DNA from: Bacteroidota bacterium
Lineage (GTDB): Bacteria > Bacteroidota > Bacteroidia > AKYH767-A > 2013-40CM-41-45
Assembly (NCBI GenBank): GCA_016720655.1
Contig: JADKKE010000032.1
Coordinates: 124,001-188,000 of the forward strand
Length of the DNA: 64,000 nucleotides
Direction of reading: 5' to 3'
In this document: piece after piece, positions 1 to 9,297 of the stretch
Numbering within the stretch: the first letter of the stretch is position 1
Layout of the letters: the number at the start of each line of letters is the position of its first letter
Translations under genes and position numbers: made by a program
Notes under the pieces: generated by a model
Database searches by the model: none
The model's input: only the letters and a program-made list of their open reading frames with translations
Told to the model about the DNA's origin: nothing

Positions 1-1
1 T

Positions 2-43
2 GAGAAAGTAGATATGCGGGCAGCGTTGAGGAAGTTGAATTGA
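2..43 (+). CDS. C-terminal end of a gene truncated by the window edge
   Basis: An open frame enters from the left edge, reads EKVDMRAALRKLN and stops at TGA. A strong intrinsic terminator 47 bases further on supports a real transcription unit ending here. Only 13 residues are visible, so the product cannot be identified. Confidence 0.35.
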   Translation, partial: EKVDMRAALRKLN

Positions 44-89
44 AACGATAAGCCCATCATTCAATTTTAAAATCTAATAAACAATTTTT

Positions 90-114
90 AGGACCCATTT
101 TCGGGTCCTTTTTT
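90..114 (+). terminator. Rho-independent terminator
   Basis: A perfect 7-bp stem AGGACCC/GGGTCCT with a 6-base loop is followed by a run of T. It closes the transcription unit entering from the left edge and separates it from the T9SS cargo genes. Confidence 0.85.
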
Positions 115-271
115 ATTATCTGAGTTTTTGGGTAGTGTAATTTCAGATATTCGTCAGCATATTTTATAATTCACCACAGTTTGAATCCTGTTTACCTATG
201 TTAAGTCATGTCTCGTCACAAATACATCTCATATATTCACATTTTTCCAAACTTCACATAAAGATTCTGGA

Positions 272-1819
272 ATGAAATATTTTTTCACCGCACTTTTATC
301 TCTTTTCCTGATTGGTACTTTGAAGGCGCAAACTCCTCCTTCATTTGTTCTTAGTGGCTTCTCGTCAAATTTGGTTCAGTTTACTGAAAACAATATATAC
401 TTTAATGGACTTTCCGGTCTTGTGAAAACCGATTATTCCGGAAATGTAATTTGGGCAAAACCATATGTTGGCTGGAGAATGGTAGTCGAAGATGATGTGA
501 TTTATACCTGGGACTATCGCAATGTTTACAAATTGGACACAATGGGAAATTATATTTGGTCGAAGGAGATTCCATACCGAATGTGCTCAATGTGGACTGA
601 TACAAGTTGGATTCAGGATGTAATTGTTGATCACAATCGAATATACGTTTCAACCCTTCAATGCCCACCTCAAGGATCCGTGGATCATTGCAAAGTGGGA
701 GTAATCACTATGGATACTTCAGGGAATGTTGTAAATGCATGGTGTGATCCTTATGGATTGTATTCTATTTGGGGTGTCAATACGGGTTGCAAATCGTCGA
801 GTCGGGGAGCTTTTCTGTCCTGGAAAACAACAACCGGGATTTTCGATCAATCATTTATTGCAAGGCTAGACAGTAGCGGAAACTTTGATTTTTTCAGTCA
901 GGTTCAGGATTATTTTTATGGGGACTACAATGAAGTTGCAGGCATACTTCCACTTCCGGATTCAACTTATTTTATAATAAATAATGTAACCCCTATCATG
1001 ACGTGGCCAAATATGAAAACCATTGTTGCCAGAATGAATGAAAATGGAACTGTTATTTGGCAAAAAGAATTCAGATCTGCTTCAACAGGTTATCAATATT
1101 TACAATTCATATATGCTACCACAGATGGTTTTGGAAATATTTACATCATTGGCGTCGTGAATGAAGATTCATTTTGCATAATAAAAATTGACTTGTACGG
1201 CAATCAGTTATTTTCCAAACTCTGGAAGTATCCAAGTCCTTCACTTGGAACGCTTCATTTTCCCAATTATATTTCAAATATCAATCAAATGCATTATAAA
1301 GATGGAAATTTATATTGTTATGCAAGGAATGGTACACTTAACGAATCTGCGATCCTCGTTTTTGACACTGCCTTTAGTATTTCTTGTTATCTTCCTGATA
1401 CAATATATGCAGATTCTATCTTCAATAGTATTCCTACGCAAAGAACATTTACTCAATTTCCTACTTCCAGTGTTGTGCTTACTTCCGATAGTTTGCCTAT
1501 GGGGACTGCTATAGTTCCGAATGTGATTTATCCTTGCACACAGGTACAAATTTCCGAGTTCCCATCACTCGATCAATCACTAATAGTGTGGCCCAATCCA
1601 GTTTTCAATGAGATGCACTTAAAATTTACTTCCGGCAATGACGAAATGCAACAGCATTTTCGTTTTATGCTTTGTAATTCAATGGGAGCAATTGTTTTTG
1701 AAGATGAGATTACATCTCACGAAAAATCTATTGACATGGATGCCTTTCCAGCAGGATTGTATTTCATCATCTACTTCAACAAATATGAGCATCGACTTAA
1801 ACCAATTCTTAAATTTTAG
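272..1819 (+). CDS. T9SS-secreted protein with propeller-like DxxGNxxW repeats
   Basis: Secreted protein of 515 residues and unknown function. It has an N-terminal signal peptide (MKYFFTALLS..., cleavage near LKAQ). The body carries at least six spaced repeats of the type DxxGNxIW (for example TDYSGNVIWAKP and LDTMGNYIWSKE), a pattern seen in beta-propeller-like surface proteins. The last roughly 80 residues form a type A sorting domain (VWPNPVFNEMHLKF, then GLYFIIY), which marks cargo for export by the Por/type IX system and anchoring to or release from the cell surface. It is a clear paralogue of the broken gene at 5337-6887. It is the first of four consecutive + strand cargo genes with short gaps, probably co-transcribed. 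The start is the ATG at the signal peptide; no Shine-Dalgarno is seen, as is usual in this phylum. Confidence 0.85.
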   Translation: MKYFFTALLSLFLIGTLKAQTPPSFVLSGFSSNLVQFTENNIYFNGLSGLVKTDYSGNVIWAKPYVGWRMVVEDDVIYTWDYRNVYKLDTMGNYIWSKEIPYRMCSMWTDTSWIQDVIVDHNRIYVSTLQCPPQGSVDHCKVGVITMDTSGNVVNAWCDPYGLYSIWGVNTGCKSSSRGAFLSWKTTTGIFDQSFIARLDSSGNFDFFSQVQDYFYGDYNEVAGILPLPDSTYFIINNVTPIMTWPNMKTIVARMNENGTVIWQKEFRSASTGYQYLQFIYATTDGFGNIYIIGVVNEDSFCIIKIDLYGNQLFSKLWKYPSPSLGTLHFPNYISNINQMHYKDGNLYCYARNGTLNESAILVFDTAFSISCYLPDTIYADSIFNSIPTQRTFTQFPTSSVVLTSDSLPMGTAIVPNVIYPCTQVQISEFPSLDQSLIVWPNPVFNEMHLKFTSGNDEMQQHFRFMLCNSMGAIVFEDEITSHEKSIDMDAFPAGLYFIIYFNKYEHRLKPILKF

Positions 1820-1849
1820 GATTGATATGTAAATTTAATACAGCTCAAC

Positions 1850-3406
1850 ATGAAATCGGTATTTATTTTCTTGCTATTATTTTTAATAAAAGTTTCAGCT
1901 TTCGGGCAGAACACTTTATTATTTACTTATCATGACCCAGCTCTAGGATCAATTTATCCAAATGGAATTCTGGAGACAAAAGATCATGGCTACTTACTTA
2001 CATTTGGTTCGGGAAGTACAACACTAAGCGCTGTTCGACTTGATAGTTCTGGAGTGCCACTGTGGTCAAGGAATTATAGTCTTAACAGCAGCTATTTATA
2101 TGGGATTTTTCATCGTGCTGTCGAACTTCCTAATCATGGATTTATTTTGTTTGGAGATGATTGGAATTATAACTGTGTATTTCTTTGGGTGGATTCAACC
2201 GGTGAAATTGTAAAGGTACTTACTCCTTCAAGTCTTTTCACAGCCTATGCAACCGTTCAGGAATTATTTCCGTCGGCTGATGGAAATGTTGTGATAGCGG
2301 GTTCGTATTTGAGTGGTTTTGGAACTGGAATGTTGATGTACTTGATGAAAATGGATACTAATGGTAATGTTATTTGGTTCCGAAGCATTGCTCCTGATAC
2401 ATTAGCTCAGTTTAATACTATTCATGGAATTCAACTTGCAGATCAGGGTTTTGTTTTTGCGGGGGACTTTTTTCATGGAGCATCTGCTGTGTCGGAACAA
2501 CTATTTCTAATCAGGACTGATAGCTCCGGACAAACAGTGTGGTCTGAAAAATTTGCAACATTTCGCACACGCTCTGAGCCATATTCACTGGTTGAACAAA
2601 ATGGACATGTGTACATTGGTATTTTAAGTGAAAATATTTCACATAATTACATCGGCAATCTGGCGAGCGCAGACCTTTCTACAGGTCAGATAGAATATTA
2701 TAAAAGGTTTGATTTTCAGTATTTCCAAATTGCAGGTTTTATCAAATCAAATTCCAATTCACTTTATGTGTATGGAAATGGACAATATGGAATTCAAATC
2801 GTGGAAATTGATTCTGTCGGAACTCAGTTATCAATCAAAGGTATTTATTCCCAGCTTTCTTGGATTCAGGCAAATCAGTTTATTGGAACGGAATTGAATC
2901 ATTTTGTTGTCACCGGTGTCTATGACTCTGACTTTTTTTTATACCGTTCAGATTCACTTATGCCAGGTGGATGTTTTGATACAACAGCAACTGTTACATT
3001 TATAGATTCGCTCGAAGCAGAACAGGTTATTCCAGTTGGTTTTAATAATTTTGAAACATTCCATTTTTTTGACTTGACAAATCAATTTACAAGTTCATCG
3101 ACTTCCTGTCAAATGACGAACATTTGTTCACCGCTAGCTTCGTCTAATGTTTCCTCCGCCTATAGTATTGACATTTACCCGAATCCATGTCAAGGTGCAA
3201 TAGAAATTTCATCTACAGAATTCAATCAAAGCCTCGGTGGAGATATATTGATTTACGATATGAATATGCAATTAATTTTTCAAAAACATATGTCAAGAAC
3301 GGAACACAAATTTCATTTGAATGTTTCTGAATTAAATCCAGGAGTTTATCTGGTGAAAATTAAGAATTCAATGCAATCGTTTTCCGGTAAAATTATTAAA
3401 CTCTGA
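1850..3406 (+). CDS. T9SS-secreted protein with DxxGxxxW repeats
   Basis: Secreted protein of 518 residues. The signal peptide MKSVFIFLLLFLIKVSAFGQ is followed by repeated motifs RLDSSGVPLWSR, KMDTNGNVIWFR and RTDSSGQTVWSE at roughly 60-80 residue spacing, again suggesting a beta-propeller. The C terminus has the type A sorting signature (IDIYPNPCQGAIEIS ... GVYLVKI). It starts 30 bases after the preceding cargo gene, so both probably share a transcript. It belongs to the same broad architecture as its neighbours at 272 and 5337 but is much more divergent from them than those two are from each other. Ligand or substrate is unknown. Confidence 0.83.
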   Translation: MKSVFIFLLLFLIKVSAFGQNTLLFTYHDPALGSIYPNGILETKDHGYLLTFGSGSTTLSAVRLDSSGVPLWSRNYSLNSSYLYGIFHRAVELPNHGFILFGDDWNYNCVFLWVDSTGEIVKVLTPSSLFTAYATVQELFPSADGNVVIAGSYLSGFGTGMLMYLMKMDTNGNVIWFRSIAPDTLAQFNTIHGIQLADQGFVFAGDFFHGASAVSEQLFLIRTDSSGQTVWSEKFATFRTRSEPYSLVEQNGHVYIGILSENISHNYIGNLASADLSTGQIEYYKRFDFQYFQIAGFIKSNSNSLYVYGNGQYGIQIVEIDSVGTQLSIKGIYSQLSWIQANQFIGTELNHFVVTGVYDSDFFLYRSDSLMPGGCFDTTATVTFIDSLEAEQVIPVGFNNFETFHFFDLTNQFTSSSTSCQMTNICSPLASSNVSSAYSIDIYPNPCQGAIEISSTEFNQSLGGDILIYDMNMQLIFQKHMSRTEHKFHLNVSELNPGVYLVKIKNSMQSFSGKIIKL

Positions 3407-3419
3407 AATAATTTACAAT

Positions 3420-5303
3420 ATGAAAATTTATTTTACACTGCTTGTGATTGTTTCGATGATCTGTCATGTGTCAGGAACAGTCCTGCGCGTACCACTTTCC
3501 TATTCATCAATACAGTCTGCACTAAATGCGTGTTCAGTAGGAGATACTGTTCAGGTTTCACCGGGCACATATCATGAAAATATTGTTTGGCCACAAGTTG
3601 TCTCAATTAGTTTGATAAGTACAGATGGTTCTGATAGTACTATCATTGATGCTAATAATAATGGTCAGGTTATACGTTGTTCATGGAACACCCTTGTAGA
3701 TACTGAAATGGTCATAAAGGGTTTTTCGATCAGGAATGGTTACTTTATAACGCAACCACAAAATGGGGGAGGTTTGATGTTTTATAATTCAGGTGGCTTG
3801 CTTGAAGATTTACTTATTGACTCCAATAAAGTAGCAGGTGAATGGCCAGACGGAGGAGGAATTTATTTTTCCGGTTCTCATTTCTTATTGAAAAATATTC
3901 GGATAAAAAATAATTCAAATGATGCCAATAGTGTGAGTAGCGGTGGAGGCGTTTATATTGAGTCTAGTTCAGTCCGATTTGATAACTGCGAAATTTCCAA
4001 TAACGTAGAAAGCACGGGTGCATGGAGCTATGGCGGTGGACTTTATATCGATGGAAGCACTGTCACGTTCAATAATTGTAAAATATCTGGCAATATTTTG
4101 CAGGTTGGAAACTATGCTCAAGGCACTGGCGGAGGGCTTTACACTTTTTCTTCGCAAATTATTATGGATTCTACATCAGTTGAAAATAACATTGTAAACT
4201 CAGACCCTTGGGCTTATGGTGCTGGAATTTATCACCTTGGCGGTAGCCTTGAAATAAATTATTCTTCAGTTCACGACAATGTTTTAAATTGTACAAACGA
4301 AGCTTATGGTTCAGGTATATATTTTGAAAGTGGAGATTTAAATATAAATTTTAGTTCAGTTTCAGAAAACCAGACAAATGCTGGATATTATGGTTATGGG
4401 GCTGGTTGTGGCATTTATTCTAAGGATTGTAATTTGACTGCGGATGGGTTACGAATTGAAAATAATCATTTGTATGCCGGCTCAAGTGGTTCAGCTTATG
4501 GAAGTGGATTATTTTGTCTAAATACTATAAGTGAATTTACAAATTTATTACTTGCGAATAATGTTCTTAACTCAAGTGGTTCTATTGGCGCAGCAGGTGC
4601 CTACTTTGGTGAAGATGGAGGAGTATCTACCACTGTCATGAATCATTGTACGGTTGCAAATCATAATTCCGGAACTCCATCCGGAAATTCAATTGTTGTC
4701 GGAATTGGACCGCTTACCATTCGAAACTCAATAATCTGGAGTAATACCGGTACTCAGGAAATTGCAATTAATGCACCCGCGTCCTTAATTGTTGAGTATT
4801 CCGATATAAGCAGTGGAGGAATTGGAATAGGTGATATTTCATCTGATCCATTATTTGTCGGCAGCAATGATTTTCATCTTATGGCCGGATCACCATGCAT
4901 GGGAACTGGAAACTCAAACGTTCAACATGATTTAGAAAATATTAGCCGCCCACTTCCTGTTGGGAATGCTCCTGACATGGGCGCATTTGAAGGAGATGAA
5001 AATTTGCTCTCTGTATTTCTTGATCCGAACGTGGATTTTATAAAAATACTTGTGTACCCAAATCCATTCATGAATGATTTACACTTGAGCCATCAGATAC
5101 ATGAAGACAAAAGGGCAACGCCATTGAATATTGAAATTTACAATTCAATCGGAACATTATTTCTAAAGCAAACAGTAGGGCAATTCGATGAACTCATTTT
5201 GCATTTAGAAGAATTGCCGAATGGCTACTATATTTTGAAATGTAGTGATGATAGAAGTCGGTTTGTGGCTCCTATTGTAAAACAAAATTTCGGATCTAAA
5301 TAA
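3420..5303 (+). CDS. T9SS-secreted right-handed beta-helix protein
   Basis: Secreted protein of 627 residues with a signal peptide. The opening LRVPLSYSSIQSALNACSVG and the following turns are typical of pectate-lyase-like parallel beta-helices. Repeats GGGIYF, GGGVYIESS, GGGLYIDGS and GGGLYTFSS recur about every 40-50 residues, giving a long right-handed beta-helix. The segment SDPLFVGSNDFHLMAGSPCMG to DMGAFEGDE matches the choice-of-anchor Q type end seen in such proteins. A type A sorting domain (ILVYPNPFMNDLHL) closes the protein. Such helices often bind or cleave polysaccharide, but no catalytic residues can be assigned here, so an adhesin or structural role is equally possible. It starts 14 bases after the previous gene. 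Confidence 0.85.
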   Translation: MKIYFTLLVIVSMICHVSGTVLRVPLSYSSIQSALNACSVGDTVQVSPGTYHENIVWPQVVSISLISTDGSDSTIIDANNNGQVIRCSWNTLVDTEMVIKGFSIRNGYFITQPQNGGGLMFYNSGGLLEDLLIDSNKVAGEWPDGGGIYFSGSHFLLKNIRIKNNSNDANSVSSGGGVYIESSSVRFDNCEISNNVESTGAWSYGGGLYIDGSTVTFNNCKISGNILQVGNYAQGTGGGLYTFSSQIIMDSTSVENNIVNSDPWAYGAGIYHLGGSLEINYSSVHDNVLNCTNEAYGSGIYFESGDLNINFSSVSENQTNAGYYGYGAGCGIYSKDCNLTADGLRIENNHLYAGSSGSAYGSGLFCLNTISEFTNLLLANNVLNSSGSIGAAGAYFGEDGGVSTTVMNHCTVANHNSGTPSGNSIVVGIGPLTIRNSIIWSNTGTQEIAINAPASLIVEYSDISSGGIGIGDISSDPLFVGSNDFHLMAGSPCMGTGNSNVQHDLENISRPLPVGNAPDMGAFEGDENLLSVFLDPNVDFIKILVYPNPFMNDLHLSHQIHEDKRATPLNIEIYNSIGTLFLKQTVGQFDELILHLEELPNGYYILKCSDDRSRFVAPIVKQNFGSK

Positions 5304-5336
5304 ATGTTGATATTCATTGTTCTTAATTTCCAAAAC

Positions 5337-6887
5337 ATGAAACATTTTACACTTCTAATTTTCTTTTATCTTCTTTTGATAAATAATCTTTGCGGCCAAA
5401 CACCACAGTCCTTTGTATTGGATGGACAATCTTATTACACTTGTCATTTCATGCGGGATTATATATATTTTTACGATGACTCTTCGATTACTAAAACGGA
5501 TTATTCAGGGAATATTATTTGGAGCAAAAATGGTCAGATTGGTTACAGAGGTTGTTTTACGGAAGATGCAATTTATTTTCATGATGATTTAAGAATTGAA
5601 AAATTAGATACTTCCGGAAATGTAATTTGGGTGAAACAGATTCCAAATCAGATTTGTCCGTCTTCAATAAATCCTTCCAATATTGGTGATTTAATTGTAA
5701 ACAACAATCAGATTTATGTTTCAATCCTGCAATGTCCCAATCCTGTAAATTCAAATAACTGTTTGAATTCATTTCTTTTGCTTGACACAGCAGGTGCTGT
5801 TCTTAATTCCTGGTGTAACACTTCAGGATGGTCTAACATTGTAGGTATTTATAGAGGGATCCCTGCACTTCGAGGTGGAGCTATGTGTGCTTGGCAAACT
5901 AGTTCTGGTATTTTTAAGCAGTCCTTTATTGCAAAAGTTGGAACAAATGGCTTTCCGGATTTGAGCCAGAGCAATCCTAAATATTATTCCGGAGATTTAA
6001 ACCAAATAAATAGCATTCTTGCATTACCAGATTCGAATTATCTTGTAATTGTTAACATTTCTAACTACCAGAGTAATTTTTCTGGAACGGCTATGTGTGT
6101 AAAAATATCTGAAAACAGACAAGTACTCTGGCAAAAATTAATTTCTTCAACAACTACGACAGCCATTCCTGATATTCAAATCAATTGTGCTACTACTGAT
6201 AGTAGTGGTGGAATTTATATAATGGGAGATCAGGAGGGGAACCAATTTGTGATGAAATTAAATTTAAATGGTGATGTTCAATTTCAAAAGATGTGGACAT
6301 ACACTGCGATGTTAGCAGATTCTCTGGTCATGGGCTTAGGAATGAGAACAGATCATTTCTATTATAAAAATGGATTTCTTTATCTGTTTTCAGCTTATAG
6401 ATAGTATCCTACAATCAGTTCCGCTGTTTTGGTTTTTGATACAGCATTCACTAGTTCCTGTTTTAGTCCTGACACTTTATTTGCTCCACAAATTGACCCA
6501 CCTTTTATTGTCACTGGAGGGCTTCCTCAAATAAGTGTGAATTCTGTTTCTGTTTTCCAAGATTCATCCGGACTCAGCAGTTCTATCCGAAACCCCGGAA
6601 GATCAATATGCAGTACTGTCGGTGTCCAAACTTTTGAGAACCCGAGTATATTGGTTAATGTATGGCCAAACCCGGTGACAGATAAATTGTATATTAAGAA
6701 TCTCGACAACAATGAAATGAATAATTTAGATTTAATCTTATACAATTCCTTCGGAAGCATTGTGTGGCGTGCAAATCCATCTGGAAATGAAGATGTATTT
6801 TCATTGAACTTTTTAAGTAAAGGAATTTATTTTTTATACATTAAAAATAGGCATCAGCAAATTGTAAAAAGAGTTGTGAAACTTTAA
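5337..6887 (+). pseudogene. T9SS cargo paralogue interrupted by an in-frame TAG
   Basis: The reading frame is uninterrupted from the ATG at 5337 (signal peptide MKHFTLLIFFYLLL; an upstream in-frame ATG at 5304 would only add 11 residues before it) to a TAG at 6402-6404, then resumes in the same frame to 6887. Both parts align with the gene at 272: KTDYSGNIIWSK and LDTSGNVIWVKQ before the stop, LVFDTAFTSSCFSPD and the sorting domain (VWPNPVTDKLYIKN) after it. There is no frame change, only one nonsense codon. Without readthrough the product lacks the sorting domain and would not be exported by the type IX system. It could be a recent pseudogene, a sequencing substitution, or, less likely, a readthrough product. 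Confidence 0.8.
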
Positions 6888-7035
6888 AAAAGGATTGATC
6901 AAAAAAAATTACTATTCGAGTTCCGGAAGATTCGATTTGAAAGAAATATTCAAACGAAAAAACAGCCAATGAATTCTTGAAATATCTATCTTCGGCCCTT
7001 CCTCCATCCCCAGGTGATTCTTTCATTGGTGAAGG

Positions 7036-7482
7036 ATGAGTAAACTCATGCAATACAACCGTCGCGACTTTCTCAAAACCTCCTGCCAGGCTTGCCTTGC
7101 CGTTATGGCTGCCGGAATTGTAGGATCTGAAATGGCCTGCAAACCATCTAAGGGACTTTATGTTGGTAAAATTCGCAAAGGTATTTTGCGAGTGCCTGTG
7201 AAGGCTTTCAATGAACAACAAACATTACTGGTTCAAACCTACAATTACAAAGAGCCCTTGATCCTCATTCGTAAAAAAGAAGGAGAAGTGAAAGCTTTGT
7301 TGATGCGTTGCACACACAAAGGTGTTGGGCTCGAAAAAATCGGTGAGCAATTGGTATGCCCGGCGCACGGGAGCATATTTGATTTCGATGGGAAAGTGTT
7401 GCAAAGTCCGGCAGGGGAGGCGCTCACTTCATTTCCTGCTGTAGCAGATGAAAAAACAGTGCTGGTTAAAATTGAACAGTAA
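7036..7482 (+). CDS. Rieske 2Fe-2S protein with Tat-type signal
   Basis: Small protein of 148 residues. The N terminus carries a twin-arginine-like signal (NRRDFLKTS) followed by a hydrophobic stretch ending in a Cys (EMACKPS), compatible with export and lipid anchoring. The Rieske cluster ligands are visible as C92-T-H94 and C108-P-A-H111-G, the CxH...CxxH arrangement that binds a [2Fe-2S] centre. Length and architecture fit a stand-alone periplasmic Rieske electron carrier rather than a dioxygenase. No cytochrome b or other electron-transport partner lies beside it, so its redox partner is unknown. It is convergent with the next gene and ends in a shared terminator. Confidence 0.85.
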   Translation: MSKLMQYNRRDFLKTSCQACLAVMAAGIVGSEMACKPSKGLYVGKIRKGILRVPVKAFNEQQTLLVQTYNYKEPLILIRKKEGEVKALLMRCTHKGVGLEKIGEQLVCPAHGSIFDFDGKVLQSPAGEALTSFPAVADEKTVLVKIEQ

Positions 7483-7499
7483 ATTTCCGGCAAAAGAAA

Positions 7500-7530
7500 G
7501 GGCGCAAAGAACTAAATCTTTGCGCCCTTT
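7500..7530. terminator. Bidirectional terminator hairpin
   Basis: An 11-bp perfect stem GGGCGCAAAGA/TCTTTGCGCCC with a 6-base loop sits between the convergent Rieske gene and the T9SS gene at 7548, with T-rich flank on the + strand. It shares the core GCAAAGA/TCTTTGC with the hairpin at 30548. Confidence 0.75.
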
Positions 7531-7547
7531 GCGTGAAATAATTTTTG

Positions 7548-8315
7548 TTATTTCTTAAGAACAACTCTTTGAGTTTTCTCTCCGAATTCATTGCGAACAT
7601 TTACCATGTAAATGCCGTCTTCAAGATCGTTCAGGTCAACTACATAATTTGCAGCAACTGTATTCAGAACAACTTGTTTCACAACTTTACCAAGGATATT
7701 GGAAACTGTTACACTCAGGCTTTTGCTGAAGTGTGCCATTTCTACATTGATCTTGCCTTGTGAAGGGTTCGGATAGATGGATGCATCAAGCACAGCATGT
7801 TCAGAGATACCGCTGAAACTTCCTGCGAATACATAAACGTCATCAAAACCGACATTGTATCCCAATGAATCTTTGTGATAATAAAATTTCACATTTGTGT
7901 AGGAGTCATCCAGGGGCAATGTCATGATCGTTGATGTAGCAGAAACATTATTGAATTCCTGAATCAAAGTCATGTTTGTTGTATCCGGACCACCGTATAC
8001 CTGGAAACGATTTGCCTGAAAAGATCCATTGCCTTTCATGTAAAAACGAACGCTGTCGGCATGAGCGAAAGCAGGTGTGATTACATAAGCAGAATCCCAA
8101 CCAAATTTGTATGCCGGACAAGCCAGTCCGCATGTAGCTGCACCGGTATAAAATGAGCGGTGTGAAGAGGCAGTGTCATTCCAGGAGATAAACCAGCCTG
8201 GAGGAATGCCGGAAGACAAACCGTTATAAGTTGCAAAATCAGTTTGCACAAGGATTTGTGAAAACAGTGGAAGTGTGAATACTGATAAAATCAGGAGCGT
8301 AAAGATTCTTTTCAT
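7548..8315 (-). CDS. T9SS-secreted protein, choice-of-anchor J-like
   Basis: Secreted protein of 255 residues. The signal peptide (MKRIFTLLILSVFTLPLFSQ) is followed by a jelly-roll-like region (GIPPGWFISWNDTASSHRSF ... YVITPAFAHADSVRFYMKG) of the kind found in choice-of-anchor J/MAM-like domains, which usually bind carbohydrate or adhere to surfaces. The C terminus is a type A sorting domain (SIYPNPSQGKINVEM ... GIYMVNVRNEFGEK). Transcribed alone, convergent to the Rieske gene. Function beyond secretion is unknown. Confidence 0.82.
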   Translation of the reverse strand: MKRIFTLLILSVFTLPLFSQILVQTDFATYNGLSSGIPPGWFISWNDTASSHRSFYTGAATCGLACPAYKFGWDSAYVITPAFAHADSVRFYMKGNGSFQANRFQVYGGPDTTNMTLIQEFNNVSATSTIMTLPLDDSYTNVKFYYHKDSLGYNVGFDDVYVFAGSFSGISEHAVLDASIYPNPSQGKINVEMAHFSKSLSVTVSNILGKVVKQVVLNTVAANYVVDLNDLEDGIYMVNVRNEFGEKTQRVVLKK

Positions 8316-8429
8316 CGATTTTGGATTAAAATAAAATACATCACAAAGGTAACTATTTTAACCCAAATTCCAAGACTGGCAAAACCGGTATTTATAAGGT
8401 ATTCAGGTACTTAGTAGAAAAATCTATGT

Positions 8430-9020
8430 TTATTTATTGTTAAAGTCCGACATGGTCCGGTCCACACCAATACCAATAAAGCTTTTTACCATTTCTACCG
8501 CTTTTTCAATCCGTTCATTCAATGCTTGTTCTTCTTGTTTATTCCATCGCTGAAGAACATAATCCACCTGCTTCCCTTTCGGGAAATCACTTCCAATTCC
8601 AAAACGTAGTCGGGCAAATTCACTGGTCCCTAATGTTTCAAGAATATCGTTCAAGCCATTGTGCCCTCCATCACTCCCTTTCTTTTTCATTCTCAAGGTG
8701 CCGAATGGAAGAGCCAGATCATCTGTAATCACCAGTAAATTCGAAACCGGAATTTTTTCAGTCTGCAACCAGTAATTGATTGCTTTTCCGCTCAGATTCA
8801 TATAAGTAGTTGGCTTGATAATCACCAATGATTTTCCTTTGAATCGCGTTTCGTGAATACTTGCTAGTCTATCTGTATGAAAAAGTTTGGAAGCAGTGAC
8901 TCCGGTTTCTTTTGTCAAAGCCAGAGCCAACGCATTCGCAACTTCAAAACCAATATTATGCCGTGTAAACTCGTATTCTTCTCCGATGTTTCCCAGCCCG
9001 GCGATAAGGAATTTGCTCAT
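8430..9020 (-). CDS. pth: Peptidyl-tRNA hydrolase
   Basis: Cleaves peptidyl-tRNA released by stalled ribosomes, recycling tRNA in the cytoplasm. The 196 residues match the usual family length. Hallmarks: GLGNIGEEYEFTRHNIGF near the N terminus with the conserved Asn11 and catalytic His21, the motif VITDDLALPFG with the conserved Asp, and GSDGGHNGL. In many bacteria pth follows prs and rplY (ctc) in one operon. Here all three are on the same strand, but two unrelated genes (9298-11495) lie between rplY and pth. Confidence 0.97.
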   Translation of the reverse strand: MSKFLIAGLGNIGEEYEFTRHNIGFEVANALALALTKETGVTASKLFHTDRLASIHETRFKGKSLVIIKPTTYMNLSGKAINYWLQTEKIPVSNLLVITDDLALPFGTLRMKKKGSDGGHNGLNDILETLGTSEFARLRFGIGSDFPKGKQVDYVLQRWNKQEEQALNERIEKAVEMVKSFIGIGVDRTMSDFNNK

Positions 9021-9297
9021 GTTTGCGAAGATAGGAATGGAGATGGATATTTTTATGGGGGAAACAGTAAAGTTGTTTTTTTTAGCTTTTTAAACTATTT
9101 CTCGAATTTTTTCCATTCGAAAAAAAAAGGAAAATGCATGACGGTGTTTGTTTATTGATAAAAAATTTCAGTCAGGGGTTGGTTCTATGGATTTTATTGA
9201 TGTTAATGCCCATTTTTTACACTAGTCATAGACATTTTATTTGTATATCTTTAACAGTGACAATTGTTCTCGTCTGATTATTTCTAAAATTAATGCG

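Noticed and set aside
48..271. Possible small gene before the first T9SS gene
   Set aside because: No open frame with coding character; the stretch holds only a terminator and a presumed promoter.
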